A stretch of 64,000 bases of DNA, from NCBI RefSeq assembly GCF_023573145.1, contig NZ_CP097635.1, forward strand, positions 2,604,001 through 2,668,000. Direction: 5' to 3'. Below, piece after piece: positions 51,082-60,809 of the stretch. Below the pieces are notes generated by a model that was given only the letters and a program-made list of their open reading frames with translations, was not told the DNA's origin and did not search any database. This stretch comes from Aquincola tertiaricarbonis. Its GTDB lineage: Bacteria > Pseudomonadota > Gammaproteobacteria > Burkholderiales > Burkholderiaceae_C. Position 1 is the stretch's first letter. Every line of letters begins with the position of its first letter. Made by a program: the position numbers and the translations under genes.

Positions 51082-52032
51082 TCACAGTTGGTAGTCGTCG
51101 GCGTCCTGCTCGCTGCCCATGGCGCGGCTGATCAGGCTGCGGCTGAGGCGGTCGCTCAGCAGCTCGGCGAACGAGTAGACGAAGTTGCGCAGGTAGGCGC
51201 CGCGCTTGAAGGCCACGTGCGAGATGTTCTGGCCGAACAGGTAGCCCAGCGGCCGCGTCACCAGATCGCCGCCGGGCGGGTCGTCGCGCACCGCCATCTC
51301 GGCCACGATGCCCACGCCCAGGCCCAGACGCACATAGGTCTTGAGCACGTCGGAGTCGATGGCTTCCAGCACGAAGTTGGGCGTCAGCCGGCGCTGGGCG
51401 AAGGCGGCGTCGATGCGGCGGCGGCCGGTGAAGGCGGCCTGGTAGCTCACCAGCGGCTCGGCGGCCAGCTGCTCCAGCGTGGGCCGTTCCACCGCGGCCA
51501 GCGGGTGGCTGCTGGGCAGCACCAGCACGTGCTGCCACTCGTAGCAGGGCAGGGTCACCAGGCCGTCGATCTCGTGGATCGATTCGGTGGCCATGCCGAT
51601 GTCGGCGCTTTCGTCCAGCAGCATGCGGGCCACCTCGTTGGGCGTGCCCTGGTGCATGCTGACGTTCACCTTCGGAAAGCGCTTGCGCAGCGCGGCCACC
51701 GGCTCGGGCAGCATGTAGCGGGCCTGGGTGTGGGTGGCGGCGATGGAGAGGGTGCCGGCGTCCTGCAGGCTGAACTCCTCGCCGATGCGCTTCAGGTTGC
51801 CCACCTCGCGCATGATGATGTCGATGGACTTGAGCACCTGCAGCCCCGGCTCGGTGATGCGCTTGAGCCGCTTGCCGTGGCGGGTGAACACGTCCACGCC
51901 CAGCTCTTCCTCCAGCTCCAGGATGGCCTTGCTGACGCCGGGCTGCGAGGTGTGCAGGGCCTTGGCGGTCTCGGTCAGGTTGAGGCCGCGCCGCGCCGCT
52001 TCCTGCACGAAGCGGAACTGGTGCAGGTTCAT
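51082..52032 (-). CDS. cysB: CysB-family LysR regulator
   Basis: A 316-residue LysR-type regulator of the CysB subgroup: MNLHQFRFVQEAARRGLNLT with the HTH TAKALHTSQPGVSKAILELE, and the inducer-domain landmark TTHTQARY-like IAATHTQARYMLP that binds sulfate or acetylserine. It should control sulfate assimilation. It overlaps the CbiX-like gene by four bases and precedes the aminotransferase. Confidence 0.92.
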   Translation of the reverse strand: MNLHQFRFVQEAARRGLNLTETAKALHTSQPGVSKAILELEEELGVDVFTRHGKRLKRITEPGLQVLKSIDIIMREVGNLKRIGEEFSLQDAGTLSIAATHTQARYMLPEPVAALRKRFPKVNVSMHQGTPNEVARMLLDESADIGMATESIHEIDGLVTLPCYEWQHVLVLPSSHPLAAVERPTLEQLAAEPLVSYQAAFTGRRRIDAAFAQRRLTPNFVLEAIDSDVLKTYVRLGLGVGIVAEMAVRDDPPGGDLVTRPLGYLFGQNISHVAFKRGAYLRNFVYSFAELLSDRLSRSLISRAMGSEQDADDYQL

Positions 52033-52418
52033 GGCAGCTTGGCCGCCGCCGCGGCCATCGCGTCGATCACGTCGGGCATCTCGCCGATGGCGGCATGCAG
52101 CGTGAATCGCACGCCGGCATGCTCGGCCTGCAGCCGTTCCATCAGCGCCGGCAGGTCCTTGCGCACGTGGCCGCCCGCGCCCAGGAACAGCGGCAGCACG
52201 TCGATCTGGCGGCAGCCGCCGGCCACCAGCTCGGCGGCGGCCTGTGGCAGCTCGGGCTGCATGAATTCGAGGAAGGCCAGGCGCACGGCCAGCCCCGGGC
52301 GCTGGGCCCGCACGCGGGCGGCCACGGCCTCGAAGGGTTCGGCCCAGCGCGGGTCGCGCGCCCCATGGGCAAACAGCAGCAGGCCCTGGGCCGGCGCGTC
52401 GGGTTGCGGAGTGCTCAT
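52029..52418 (-). CDS. CbiX/SirB-like chelatase-family protein
   Basis: A 129-residue single-domain protein of the CbiX/SirB family: LLLFAHGARDPRWAEPFEAV with the metal-site His, then IDVLPLFLGAGGHVRKDLP with the second His. Small CbiX proteins insert cobalt or iron into sirohydrochlorin. Position before cysB suggests siroheme supply for sulfite reductase. Start at 52418 (MSTPQPDAP). Confidence 0.9.
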   Translation of the reverse strand: MSTPQPDAPAQGLLLFAHGARDPRWAEPFEAVAARVRAQRPGLAVRLAFLEFMQPELPQAAAELVAGGCRQIDVLPLFLGAGGHVRKDLPALMERLQAEHAGVRFTLHAAIGEMPDVIDAMAAAAAKLP

Positions 52419-53518
52419 CGGTACCTCACAAGCCAGGCAAAGGCCGCCAGCGACAGCAGCAGGTACAGCAGGCTGGGCGTGGCGGCCACTACCCAGGGCG
52501 TCCAGTTGCGCAGCAGCCCCAGGTGGCTGGCCACGTTGTTCAGCAGCACGAAGCTGATGCCCAGCAGGATGCCGCCGAACACCTTGAGCGCCACGCCGCC
52601 GCTGCGGGCATGCATGTAGGCGAAGGGCAGGGCCAGGCCCATCATCACCAGGCAGGCGAAGGGGTACAGCGCCTTCTTCCAGAAGAGGATGGCGTGGCGC
52701 TGGGCGGCCTGTTCCTGGTCGCTCAGGTGCATGCTGTAGCGCCACAGCTCGATGGTGGACATGGTGCTGACCGGCAGCACCGCCGCGGCCACCACGTCGC
52801 CGGTCAGGGTGGTGGGCCAGGCCAGGCTCGCATGCCGCTCGTCAGTGATGCGGGCATTGGCGACTTCGGCCGGCCAGTGGGTCACCAGCGCATCGTCCAG
52901 CTGCCACTGGCCGTCGCTCACGCGGCCGCTGGCGGCGCTCACGCGGGTGAGCAGCCGGCCGTCGCTGTCGAACTCGAAGATGCGGATGCCTTGCAGCACG
53001 CCGTCGGCGGTGGTGCGCTGCACGTTCACCGAGACGTTGCGCTCGCCCTGCGGCGTGCTGCGCCGGTCCTTCAGCCAGGCGCCGGCACGGCCCAGCTCGC
53101 GGCCGCCCTGGCTGCGGGCCTGCACCTCCACCGCCTGCCGTTCCGACGCCGGCGCCACGTAGTCGCCCACCACGAAGGTGACCACCGCGAAGGCCGCGCC
53201 CAGCCCGGCCAGCAGGCCCAGCGCACGCACGGGGCCCAGGCCGCCGGTGCGCAGGATGGTGAACTCGGACGACTGCGCCAGCCGCGACATCGCGTAGATG
53301 GCGCCGATGAGTACTGCGATCGGGAACAGCTCGTAGAAGTGGCCCGGCATGTCGAGCAGGCCCGACAACAGGGCCGAGGCCATCGTGTAGCCCGGCCGGC
53401 CCACCTTGTCGAGCTCGTCGACGAAGTCGATGAAGAAGAACAGCGACAGGAAGGCTGCCGCCACGAAGATCACCGCGCCCGAGATGTCGCGGTAGAGCAG
53501 CCGGCGCACGGTTCTCAT
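52415..53518 (-). CDS. lptG: LPS export permease LptG
   Basis: A 367-residue inner-membrane subunit of the LptB2FG exporter, which drives lipopolysaccharide towards the outer membrane. Three membrane helices at each end flank a periplasmic beta-jellyroll (about 130-270). Features are ISGAVIFVAAAFLSLFFFID, EFTILRTGGLGPVRALGLLA and the C-terminal helices. Start [11 protein letters not shown] at 53518; it overlaps lptF by four bases and the CbiX gene by four. Confidence 0.93.
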   Translation of the reverse strand: MRTVRRLLYRDISGAVIFVAAAFLSLFFFIDFVDELDKVGRPGYTMASALLSGLLDMPGHFYELFPIAVLIGAIYAMSRLAQSSEFTILRTGGLGPVRALGLLAGLGAAFAVVTFVVGDYVAPASERQAVEVQARSQGGRELGRAGAWLKDRRSTPQGERNVSVNVQRTTADGVLQGIRIFEFDSDGRLLTRVSAASGRVSDGQWQLDDALVTHWPAEVANARITDERHASLAWPTTLTGDVVAAAVLPVSTMSTIELWRYSMHLSDQEQAAQRHAILFWKKALYPFACLVMMGLALPFAYMHARSGGVALKVFGGILLGISFVLLNNVASHLGLLRNWTPWVVAATPSLLYLLLSLAAFAWLVRYR

Positions 53519-54615
53519 GCGGCGGCTCCGGTGCGGCGCGGCGAGAACAGCCGCAGCGTGGTGCCATGGTCGCGCCACCACAGCAGCGCCACCCCCACGG
53601 CGAACATGGTGCCGTGCAGCGTGAGCAGCGAGCCCCCCAGCGACAGCCGGCCGGCGGCGATCCAGGCCTGCGAGACGTTGATCAGGTTGTAATACACGAT
53701 GAAGCCCAGCAGCGCGAACAGCAGGTTCCAGTTGCTGGCCCGCCGCGGATTGGCCGCCGACAGGCCGATGCCCAGCAGCAGCAGGTTGCCCGCGCCCAGC
53801 AGCAGGCCGAAGCGCCAGCCCAGCTCGGCCTGGTTCTTCAGCGTGGGCGCGTTCATCAGGTCGACGGTGCGCATGGCCTTGGGCGGCTGCTCCTCGGCAC
53901 GCTGCACCGAGCGCTCGTCGGCCAGCACGCGGTAGATTTCGAAGCGCGACAGCGTGCGGTTGCCGGTGACCAGGTCGGTCTCGTGGCGCTGGCCGCTTTC
54001 CAGCACCAGCCAGCGGCCGTCCTCATGCGTTTCGAGCCGGCCGCTGCGGGCGGAGATCACCGCCTCCTTCTTGCCGTCGTTGGTCAGCACAAAGACGTTG
54101 CGGGCGTTGGGCGTGTTCTGGTTTTCGCGCTCGACGAAGAACACACGGCTGCCGTCGCGCGAGGTCTGGAACACACCGGGCGTGACGCGTGAAAGGTCGG
54201 AGCGCTGCTGGTAGCGCTCGCGCAGCTCGGTGGAGTTGCGGTTGCCCCACGGCCAGACGAACAGCACCAGCGCCCCCACCACCACCAGCACCGGCCAGCA
54301 GGTGCGCAGCACCGGCTTGACGAAACGCGACAGGCTGATGCCGGAGGCATTCCAGATCGCCATCTCGCTGTCGCGGTAGATGCGCCCCAGCGTCACAACG
54401 ATGGCGACGAAGAGCGACAGCGCCAGCATGGTGGGCAGGTGCACCAGCGAGGTGTAGCCCAGCAGCAGCACCACGTCCTGCGGCGCGATCACGCCGCCGG
54501 CTGCCTGTCCGATGGTGCGGATGAGCATGATCGTGAGCACGATGGTGAGGATCACCACCAGCGTGGCGCCAAAGGACCGGGAGAGCTCTTTTCGCAGCGT
54601 CGTATCGAATAACAT
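53515..54615 (-). CDS. lptF: LPS export permease LptF
   Basis: A 366-residue partner of LptG with the same six-helix plus jellyroll layout: [20 protein letters not shown] at the N-terminus, [20 protein letters not shown] as the coupling region, and C-terminal helices including [20 protein letters not shown]. It is divergent from pepA, with 27 bases between the starts, a gene order conserved in many proteobacteria. Confidence 0.94.
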   Translation of the reverse strand: MLFDTTLRKELSRSFGATLVVILTIVLTIMLIRTIGQAAGGVIAPQDVVLLLGYTSLVHLPTMLALSLFVAIVVTLGRIYRDSEMAIWNASGISLSRFVKPVLRTCWPVLVVVGALVLFVWPWGNRNSTELRERYQQRSDLSRVTPGVFQTSRDGSRVFFVERENQNTPNARNVFVLTNDGKKEAVISARSGRLETHEDGRWLVLESGQRHETDLVTGNRTLSRFEIYRVLADERSVQRAEEQPPKAMRTVDLMNAPTLKNQAELGWRFGLLLGAGNLLLLGIGLSAANPRRASNWNLLFALLGFIVYYNLINVSQAWIAAGRLSLGGSLLTLHGTMFAVGVALLWWRDHGTTLRLFSPRRTGAAA

Positions 54616-54642
54616 CGTGCGTTCTTCAAACCTGCGTGCATT

Positions 54643-56100
54643 ATGGACTTCCGTTCCCAATCCATCGGCCCGTCGGGGCTCGCTTCTCTGGCCGCTGATG
54701 CGCTGCTGGTCGTGGTGGTCGGCGAAGCCGTGCCGGCCGGCCTGGACGCCAAGGTCGCCAGCCTGTTGAACGACGCCCTCGCGCAGGGCGACTTCGCCCT
54801 CAAGGCGGGTCGCAGCCTCTACATCCACCGCCCGGCGGGCTTCAAGGCGCCGCGCATGGCCCTGGCCGCCGCGCCGGCGCCCACCGTCAAGGCCTTCAAG
54901 GCGGCCGTGGCCGCGGGCGTGGCCAGCCTCAAGGCCCTGGGTGCCCGCCACCTGGCCGTGGCCTGCGCCGGCGCCGCGCTCACGCCCGCCCACGCCGACG
55001 CCCTGGTCTCGGCCATCGGCGACGCCACCTACCTGTACACCCAGACCAAGCCCAGCGCGCCGCAGCCCTCCAAGCTGGCCAAGGTCACGCTGGTGTGCGC
55101 CAAGGAAGAAGCCACCGCGCTGCAAAAGGGCCTGCTGCGCGCCGCCGCGGTGCATGAAGGCGTGACGCTGGCGCGTGAATGCGCCAACCTGCCCGGCAAC
55201 GTGGCCACGCCCACCTTCCTGGCCGAGCAGGCCAAGGCCATCGGCAAGCAGTTCGGCATGAAGGTGCAGGCCTTCGACCGCAAGGCGGTCGAGAAGATCG
55301 GCATGGGCTCGTTCCTGTCGGTGGCCCAGGGCTCGGACGAGCCGCTGCAATTCATCGTCATGCAGTACCAGGGCGCCGGCAAGACCGATGCGCCGGTGGT
55401 GCTGGTGGGCAAGGGCATCACCTTCGACACCGGCGGCATCTCGCTGAAGCCGGGCGCCGAGATGGACGAGATGAAGTTCGACATGGGCGGCGCGGCCAGC
55501 GTGCTGGGCACCATGCGTGCCATCGGCCAGCTCAAGCCCAAGGTCAACGTGGTGGCGCTGATCCCCGCGTGCGAGAACATGCCCAGCGGCCGCGCGGTCA
55601 AGCCGGGCGACGTGGTCACCAGCCTGTCGGGCCAGACCATCGAGATCCTGAACACCGACGCCGAGGGCCGGCTGATCCTGTGCGACGCGCTCACCTACGC
55701 TGAGCGCTTCAAGCCCAAGGCCGTGGTCGACATCGCCACGCTCACCGGCGCCTGCGTCATCGCGCTGGGCCACATCCACAGCGGCCTGTTCACCGCCGAC
55801 GACCAGCTGGCCGCCGACCTGCTGGCCGCGGCCGACAGCGCGCTCGACTCGGCCTGGCGCATGCCGCTGGACGATGAGTACGGTGAAGGCCTGAAGAGCA
55901 ACTTCGCCGACATGGCCAACATCGGTGGCCGCCCGGGTGGCGCCATCACGGCGGCGATGTTCCTCAAGCGCTTCACCGCCAAGTACCGCTGGGCGCACCT
56001 GGACATCGCCGGCACCGCCTGGAAGAGCGGCGCCAACAAGGGCGCCACCGGCCGCCCGGTGCCGCTGCTGACCCACTTCGTGCTGCAGCAGGCGCGCTGA
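54643..56100 (+). CDS. pepA: Leucyl aminopeptidase PepA
   Basis: A 485-residue M17 metallopeptidase that trims N-terminal residues and, in E. coli, also binds DNA. The metal and catalytic motifs are complete: [32 protein letters not shown] and [17 protein letters not shown]. The N-terminal macro-like domain covers about residues 1-165. It forms an operon with holC. Confidence 0.95.
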   Translation: MDFRSQSIGPSGLASLAADALLVVVVGEAVPAGLDAKVASLLNDALAQGDFALKAGRSLYIHRPAGFKAPRMALAAAPAPTVKAFKAAVAAGVASLKALGARHLAVACAGAALTPAHADALVSAIGDATYLYTQTKPSAPQPSKLAKVTLVCAKEEATALQKGLLRAAAVHEGVTLARECANLPGNVATPTFLAEQAKAIGKQFGMKVQAFDRKAVEKIGMGSFLSVAQGSDEPLQFIVMQYQGAGKTDAPVVLVGKGITFDTGGISLKPGAEMDEMKFDMGGAASVLGTMRAIGQLKPKVNVVALIPACENMPSGRAVKPGDVVTSLSGQTIEILNTDAEGRLILCDALTYAERFKPKAVVDIATLTGACVIALGHIHSGLFTADDQLAADLLAAADSALDSAWRMPLDDEYGEGLKSNFADMANIGGRPGGAITAAMFLKRFTAKYRWAHLDIAGTAWKSGANKGATGRPVPLLTHFVLQQAR

Positions 56101-56149
56101 GCGGCGCACCGCGCCCCCTCACCCCGCGCCTGCATCCCGCGCCAGCATC

Positions 56150-56608
56150 GTGCCCGCCACCGTCGAGTTCCATACCGGCATGGCCGACAAGATCGGCTTC
56201 GCCTGCCGCCTGCTGCGCAAGGCCTACGCCAAGGGCGCCCAGGTGGCGGTGACCGGCGCGCCCGAGCTGCTGCGCCAGCTCGACGAGGCCCTGTGGCTGT
56301 TCGAGCCTCAGCAGTTCGTGCCCCATGCGCGGCTCAAGGCGGGGCAGGCACCCACGCCACGGCTGGCGCGCACGCCGCTGTGGCTGCTGGACCCGGGTGC
56401 CGCGGCACCGCACCGGGAGGTGCTGGTGAACCTGGGCCCCGGCCTGCCCGACGAACCCGAAGCCTTCCAGCGCGTGATCGAGCTGGTGGGCGCTGCGCCG
56501 GACGACCGCGATGCCGGCCGTCGCCGCTGGCGTGCTTATGAGGCGGGTGGCGCCAAGATCGTGCACCATGCGCAAGGCGCCGCCACCGGCGCCCAAGGAG
56601 CCGCCTGA
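56150..56608 (+). CDS. holC: DNA polymerase III chi subunit
   Basis: A 152-residue HolC protein that links the clamp loader to single-strand-binding protein. Typical segments are VEFHTGMADKIGFACRLLRK, LDEALWLFEPQQFVPHA and TPLWLLDPG. It starts with GTG at 56150 and lies 50 bases after pepA. The C-terminal Ala/Gly tail is not conserved. Confidence 0.92.
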   Translation: MPATVEFHTGMADKIGFACRLLRKAYAKGAQVAVTGAPELLRQLDEALWLFEPQQFVPHARLKAGQAPTPRLARTPLWLLDPGAAAPHREVLVNLGPGLPDEPEAFQRVIELVGAAPDDRDAGRRRWRAYEAGGAKIVHHAQGAATGAQGAA

Positions 56609-56952
56609 TGAGCACGATGTCCCGCTCGGTACTGCCCACGCTGACGGAGGTGGTGCGCGTGGAGCCGACGCCGATGCCCAGCCTGCCCGAGCCGCCGCTG
56701 CTGGACGCGGTGCTCGATGCCGGCCATCCCCCGCCGCCTGACGAACAGCACCTCACGCAGCGCGTGCTGGCCGACGTGCAGCGCCAGATTGACCTGATGC
56801 TGGAGTACCGGCTGCGCGAAGCCCTGGCGCCCGCCATGGCCCGGCTGACCGAGGCCCTGGTGCACGAGGCCCGCAGCGAGCTGGCCAGCACCCTGCGCGA
56901 CGTGGTGGCGCGTGCGGTGGCGCAGGAACTCGGTCGCCAGCGCGGCCGTTGA
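56608..56952 (+). CDS. Conserved hypothetical protein downstream of holC
   Basis: A 114-residue protein with a Pro-rich N-terminal half (EPTPMPSLPEPPLLDAVLDA) and a helical C-terminal half (LADVQRQIDLMLEYRLREAL). Similar short proteins follow holC in other Burkholderiales. It overlaps the holC stop (TGATG). Function unknown; possibly a small helical partner in the pepA-holC operon. Confidence 0.75.
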   Translation: MSTMSRSVLPTLTEVVRVEPTPMPSLPEPPLLDAVLDAGHPPPPDEQHLTQRVLADVQRQIDLMLEYRLREALAPAMARLTEALVHEARSELASTLRDVVARAVAQELGRQRGR

Positions 56953-56977
56953 GCGGCGCGCATCGGCGCCGTCCGCC

Positions 56978-56995
56978 AAACCCGTATCAGGGTTT
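56978..56995 (+). terminator. Possible terminator after the pepA-holC operon
   Basis: AAACCC-6 bases-GGGTTT forms a 6-bp stem ending in three T residues, 25 bases after the last gene of the operon. The stem is short, so this is tentative. The rest of the 228-base gap to the next gene must hold its promoter. Confidence 0.35.
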
Positions 56996-57180
56996 GTGCG
57001 CATCTGTCATCGATAACCCGACGCGGCACGTTCAGGGGCCACGCCGATCGGGTTTCCACTACACGTGGCACAGGCCCTGCTACAGGAAAGCGCTGGGCAG
57101 AACAGGCACTGTTTTGGAGTATCTTCTCGGCCGTTGAGAAACCCACCCATACCTCTCAACCCATCAATCGGAGAGTTTGA

Positions 57181-58320
57181 ATGCAAGTCAAGATGAACGT
57201 GATCGTTGCCGCCGCCGCCGTGCTGTTCGCGGGTGCTACCAGTGCCCAGGAACTGGTGGTGAAGATCGGCCACGTCGGCCCTACCAGCGGCCAGATCGCT
57301 CACCTCGGCAAGGACAACGAAAATGGCGCCCGCATGGCCATCGACGAGCTGAATGCCAAGGGTGTCACCATCGGCGGCAAGAAGGCCAAGTTCGAGCTGC
57401 TGGCTGAAGACGACGCCGGCGACCCGAAGCAAGGCACCGCTGCCGCGCAGAAGCTGGTCGACAGCAAGGTCAACGGTGTCATCGGCCACCTGAACTCGGG
57501 CACCACGATCCCGGCCTCGAAGATCTACAGCGACGCCGGCATTCCGCAGATCTCGCCTTCGGCCACCAACCCGAAGTACACCCGCCAGGGCTACAAGACC
57601 ACCTTCCGCGTGGTGGCTGACGACGTGCATCTGGGTGGCACGCTCGGCAAGTACGCCGTGACGGAACTCAAGGGCAAGTCGATCGCCGTGATCGACGACC
57701 GCACCGCCTACGGCCAGGGCGTGGCCGACGAGTTCGAGAAGGGCGTCAAGGCTGCCGGCGGCAAGACTGTGGGCCGCGAATTCACCAACGACAAGGCCAC
57801 CGACTTCACCGCCATCTTGACCAGCCTGAAGGGCAAGAAGCCCGACGTGGTGTTCTTCGGCGGCATGGACGCCGTGGCCGGCCCGATGCTGCGCCAGATG
57901 AAGCAGCTGGGCATCGACGCCAAGTTCATGGGCGGCGACGGCATCTGCTCGGGCGAGCTGCCCAAGCTGTCGGCCGGCACCATGGGTGATGGCCAGGTGG
58001 TGTGCGCGGAAGCCGGCGGTGTGGAAGGCGAGCAAAAGGCCGCCATGGACAAGTTCAAGGTCGACTTCAAGAAGAAGTTCAACGCCGACGTCCAGATCTA
58101 CGCCCCGTACGTGTACGACGCCGTGATGGTGATGGCCGACTCGATGGTCAAGGCCGGCTCGGCCGAGCCCGCCAAGTACCTGCCGGTGCTGGCCAAGGCC
58201 AGCTACAAGGGTGTGACCGGCAACATCGCCTTCGACGAAAAGGGCGACATCAAGAACGGCGCGCTGACCCTGTTCACCTACAAGGGTGGCAAGCGCGAGC
58301 AGATCGCCGTGGTCCGCTGA
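57181..58320 (+). CDS. Branched-chain amino acid-type ABC substrate-binding protein (LivK-like)
   Basis: A 379-residue periplasmic binding protein. The signal peptide is NVIVAAAAVLFAGATSAQ. The mature protein starts VVKIGHVGPTSGQIAHLGKD and has the LivJ/LivK ligand-site features: GVIGHLNSGTTIPASKIYSD, ISPSATNPKYTRQG and DDRTAYGQGVADEFEKG. GGAGAGTTTGA precedes the ATG. Permease genes are not adjacent. The low use of rare codons and the strong terminator suggest a highly expressed gene. Confidence 0.94.
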   Translation: MQVKMNVIVAAAAVLFAGATSAQELVVKIGHVGPTSGQIAHLGKDNENGARMAIDELNAKGVTIGGKKAKFELLAEDDAGDPKQGTAAAQKLVDSKVNGVIGHLNSGTTIPASKIYSDAGIPQISPSATNPKYTRQGYKTTFRVVADDVHLGGTLGKYAVTELKGKSIAVIDDRTAYGQGVADEFEKGVKAAGGKTVGREFTNDKATDFTAILTSLKGKKPDVVFFGGMDAVAGPMLRQMKQLGIDAKFMGGDGICSGELPKLSAGTMGDGQVVCAEAGGVEGEQKAAMDKFKVDFKKKFNADVQIYAPYVYDAVMVMADSMVKAGSAEPAKYLPVLAKASYKGVTGNIAFDEKGDIKNGALTLFTYKGGKREQIAVVR

Positions 58321-58340
58321 TCCGGTTTTTCCTCTCCCTG

Positions 58341-58369
58341 AAAACGCCCGCAGCCGCGGGCGTTTTTTT
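58341..58369 (+). terminator. Rho-independent terminator of the LivK-like gene
   Basis: A textbook terminator: AAAACGCCCGC, loop AGCC, GCGGGCG, then seven T residues, 20 bases after the stop codon. Confidence 0.93.
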
Positions 58370-58449
58370 ATGCCCGTCCTGGCCGTGGGATGGAACCGGC
58401 CCGGTGCCCCACACTCCACCTTGAAGCATCAGAACAACAGGGGGTCGGC

Positions 58450-60138
58450 GTGCCGCACAGTGTTTCCTTGATCACCACCATCGCGGCGGCCCTCGGCCTG
58501 GCCCTGGTGCTGGGTTTTGCTGCGGCGCGGCTCAGGCTGCCTGCGCTGGTGGGCTACCTGGTCGCCGGTGTGCTCATCGGCCCTTCTACCCCGGGTTTCG
58601 TGGCCGACCTCGACATCGCCGGGCAACTGGCCGAGATCGGCGTGATGCTGCTGATGTTCGGCGTCGGCCTGCATTTTTCGCTGGACGACCTGCTGGCGGT
58701 GCGGCGCATCGCCTTGCCCGGCGCCGTGGTGCAGATGACGGTGGCCACGCTGCTGGGCGGCCTGGCCGCGTGGGCCTGGGGCTGGAACCTGGGCGCGGCG
58801 CTGGTCTTCGGCCTCAGCCTCTCGGTGGCCAGCACCGTGGTGCTGCTGAAGGCGCTGGAGTCGGCCGGTGTCGTCGATTCGATGAACGGCCGCATCGCCG
58901 TCGGCTGGCTGGTGGTGGAAGACCTGGCCATGGTGCTGGTGCTGGTGCTGCTGCCGCCCTTGGCCGGCTGGCTGGGCGGCCAGGCGGCCCCCGGCCCCGA
59001 GCTGCTGCGCACGCTGGGCTGGACGCTGCTGCAGGTGGCGTTTTTCATCGCCCTGATGCTGCTGGTGGGGCGGCGGGTGTTTCCGTGGATGCTGTGGCAG
59101 GTCACGCGCACCGGCTCGCGCGAGCTGTTCACGCTCTGCGTGGTGGCTGCCGCGGTGGGCATTGCCTACGGCTCGGCGGTGCTGTTCGGTGTGTCGTTCG
59201 CGCTGGGGGCCTTCTTCGCGGGCATGGTGATGCGCGAGTCGGAGTTCGCCCACCGCGCGGCCGAAGAGTCGCTGCCGCTGCGCGATGCCTTCGCGGTGCT
59301 GTTCTTCGTCTCCGTCGGCATGCTGTTCGATCCGCATGTGTTGATCGACCAGCCCCTCAAGGTGCTGCTGGTGGTGGCCATCGTGGTGGTGGGCAAGTCG
59401 CTGGCGGCCATGCTCATCGTGCTGCTGTTCCGCTACCCGCTGAACACGGCGCTCACCGTGTCGGCTGGGCTGGCGCAGATCGGCGAGTTCAGCTTCATCC
59501 TGGCCGCGCTGGGCATGAAGCTGGGGCTGCTGCCGGCCGAGGGCCAGAGCTTGATCCTGGCGGGCGCCTTGATCTCGATGGCGCTCAACCCGCTGGTGTT
59601 CGCCGCCATCCAGCCGGCCCGGCGCTGGATCCTGCGGCACTCCGCGCTGGCGCGGCGGCTGGAGGCTTCGGACGATCCGCTGGCCGAGCTGCCCACCACC
59701 ACCGCCGAGCGCTTTATTTCAGGCCAGGTGGTGCTGGTGGGCTACGGGCGCGTGGGCCGTCGCATCGCCGCCGCGCTGGCCGAGGCCGGTGTGCCCTACG
59801 TGGTGGCCGAGCAGAACCGTGAACTGGTGGAGTCGCTGCGCAGCCAGGGCGTGCCGGCGGTGTCGGGGGATGCATCCGACCCCGCGGTGCTGATCCAGGC
59901 CCACGTGGCCCGCGCGAGCATGCTGGTCATCGCCACGCCCGACACGCTGGACGTGCGGCAGATGGCCGAGACGGCCAACCTGCTCAACCCGGGCATCGAG
60001 ATCGTGGTGCGCACCCACAACGAATCCGAGGGTGAACTGTTGCAGCGTGAGCAGCGTATCGGACGTGTGTTCGTGGGCGAGCGTGAGCTGGCCACGGCGA
60101 TGGTGCACTTCGTGCTCGGTCGCTTCGGCAAGGCCTGA
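58450..60138 (+). CDS. CPA2 cation:proton antiporter with RCK domain (KefB/YbaL-like)
   Basis: A 562-residue inner-membrane exchanger. Residues 1-385 hold about 12 membrane helices, with the antiporter motif GYLVAGVLIGPSTPGF and GWLVVEDLAMVLVLVLLPPL carrying the paired acidic residue. A soluble TrkA-N/RCK domain (about 420-550) has the nucleotide-binding fold VVLVGYGRVGRRIAAALAEA. It probably exports K+ or Na+ in exchange for H+, gated by a nucleotide. The start GTG at 58450 follows GGGGG at 6-10 bases. Confidence 0.93.
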   Translation: MPHSVSLITTIAAALGLALVLGFAAARLRLPALVGYLVAGVLIGPSTPGFVADLDIAGQLAEIGVMLLMFGVGLHFSLDDLLAVRRIALPGAVVQMTVATLLGGLAAWAWGWNLGAALVFGLSLSVASTVVLLKALESAGVVDSMNGRIAVGWLVVEDLAMVLVLVLLPPLAGWLGGQAAPGPELLRTLGWTLLQVAFFIALMLLVGRRVFPWMLWQVTRTGSRELFTLCVVAAAVGIAYGSAVLFGVSFALGAFFAGMVMRESEFAHRAAEESLPLRDAFAVLFFVSVGMLFDPHVLIDQPLKVLLVVAIVVVGKSLAAMLIVLLFRYPLNTALTVSAGLAQIGEFSFILAALGMKLGLLPAEGQSLILAGALISMALNPLVFAAIQPARRWILRHSALARRLEASDDPLAELPTTTAERFISGQVVLVGYGRVGRRIAAALAEAGVPYVVAEQNRELVESLRSQGVPAVSGDASDPAVLIQAHVARASMLVIATPDTLDVRQMAETANLLNPGIEIVVRTHNESEGELLQREQRIGRVFVGERELATAMVHFVLGRFGKA

Positions 60139-60155
60139 GGGGCCGCCAAGAAAAA

Positions 60156-60186
60156 GGGCCGGTGCGTTGCCGCACCGGCCCCTTCT
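60156..60186. terminator. Bidirectional terminator between convergent genes
   Basis: GGGCCGGTGCG, loop TTGC, CGCACCGGCCC gives a perfect 11-bp stem. AAAAA precedes it and CTTCTT follows it, so it can stop transcription of the antiporter gene and of the convergent small gene. Confidence 0.88.
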
Positions 60187-60201
60187 TCGATCACCTCAGC
60201 A

Positions 60202-60651
60202 TCACGCCGGGGTGGAATCGCGCAGCGCCTTGATCTGGTCGTGGTTGGCCTGCACGCCCTGCATCTGGCGCTCCAGCACTTGGCGCACCTCCGCCGGCAG
60301 CTCTTCCTTCATCGCCTTGCGGTAGGCGGCCAGCGCGGAATCCTCGCCGCGCTCGCACTCTTCCAGCACCGCGTGGTCGCCGCTGCCGGGCGTCAGCGCT
60401 TCCTTGATCGACACCCAGCCGCGGTGCAGGGCACCTGCCGCGCTGCCGCCTTCTTCGGGCTTGCCACCGAAGCGCACCACCAGCGTCTGCAGCTCGGCGG
60501 CGCCTCGGGCGCAATCGGCGGCACGGCGTTGCAGCGTTTCCTTGAGCGCGGGTGCCTTCACGCGTTCGGCGGACTTGGCGAAACCGTACTCGCCGTCCTT
60601 CGAAGTTTCGATCAGGTCGTTCAGCACACCGATCACGTCGCGGTCGTTCAT
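60202..60651 (-). CDS. PA2169/DUF2383-family four-helix protein
   Basis: A 149-residue ferritin-like four-helix-bundle protein: VIGVLNDLIETSKDGEYGFA, then RRAADCARGAAELQTLVVRF and EECERGEDSALAAYRKAMKE. The family is stress-linked in pseudomonads and betaproteobacteria. The N-terminal Glu/His pattern could bind metal, but ligands are not certain. It is convergent with the antiporter gene. Confidence 0.88.
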   Translation of the reverse strand: MNDRDVIGVLNDLIETSKDGEYGFAKSAERVKAPALKETLQRRAADCARGAAELQTLVVRFGGKPEEGGSAAGALHRGWVSIKEALTPGSGDHAVLEECERGEDSALAAYRKAMKEELPAEVRQVLERQMQGVQANHDQIKALRDSTPA

Positions 60652-60809
60652 GTCCAGCTCCTTGTAAGTTCGTTGACCTACTCATCATGGGCGCGCGACT
60701 GGTTCGGCGAAGCCGGATGCGGCACCTCCTGCCTGTACGAATCCACCTACCGCGCACGGCCTGCTGCCTGACAGAGCGTCAGGCGCCGGCGCGTGCCGGA
60801 CAATGGCCC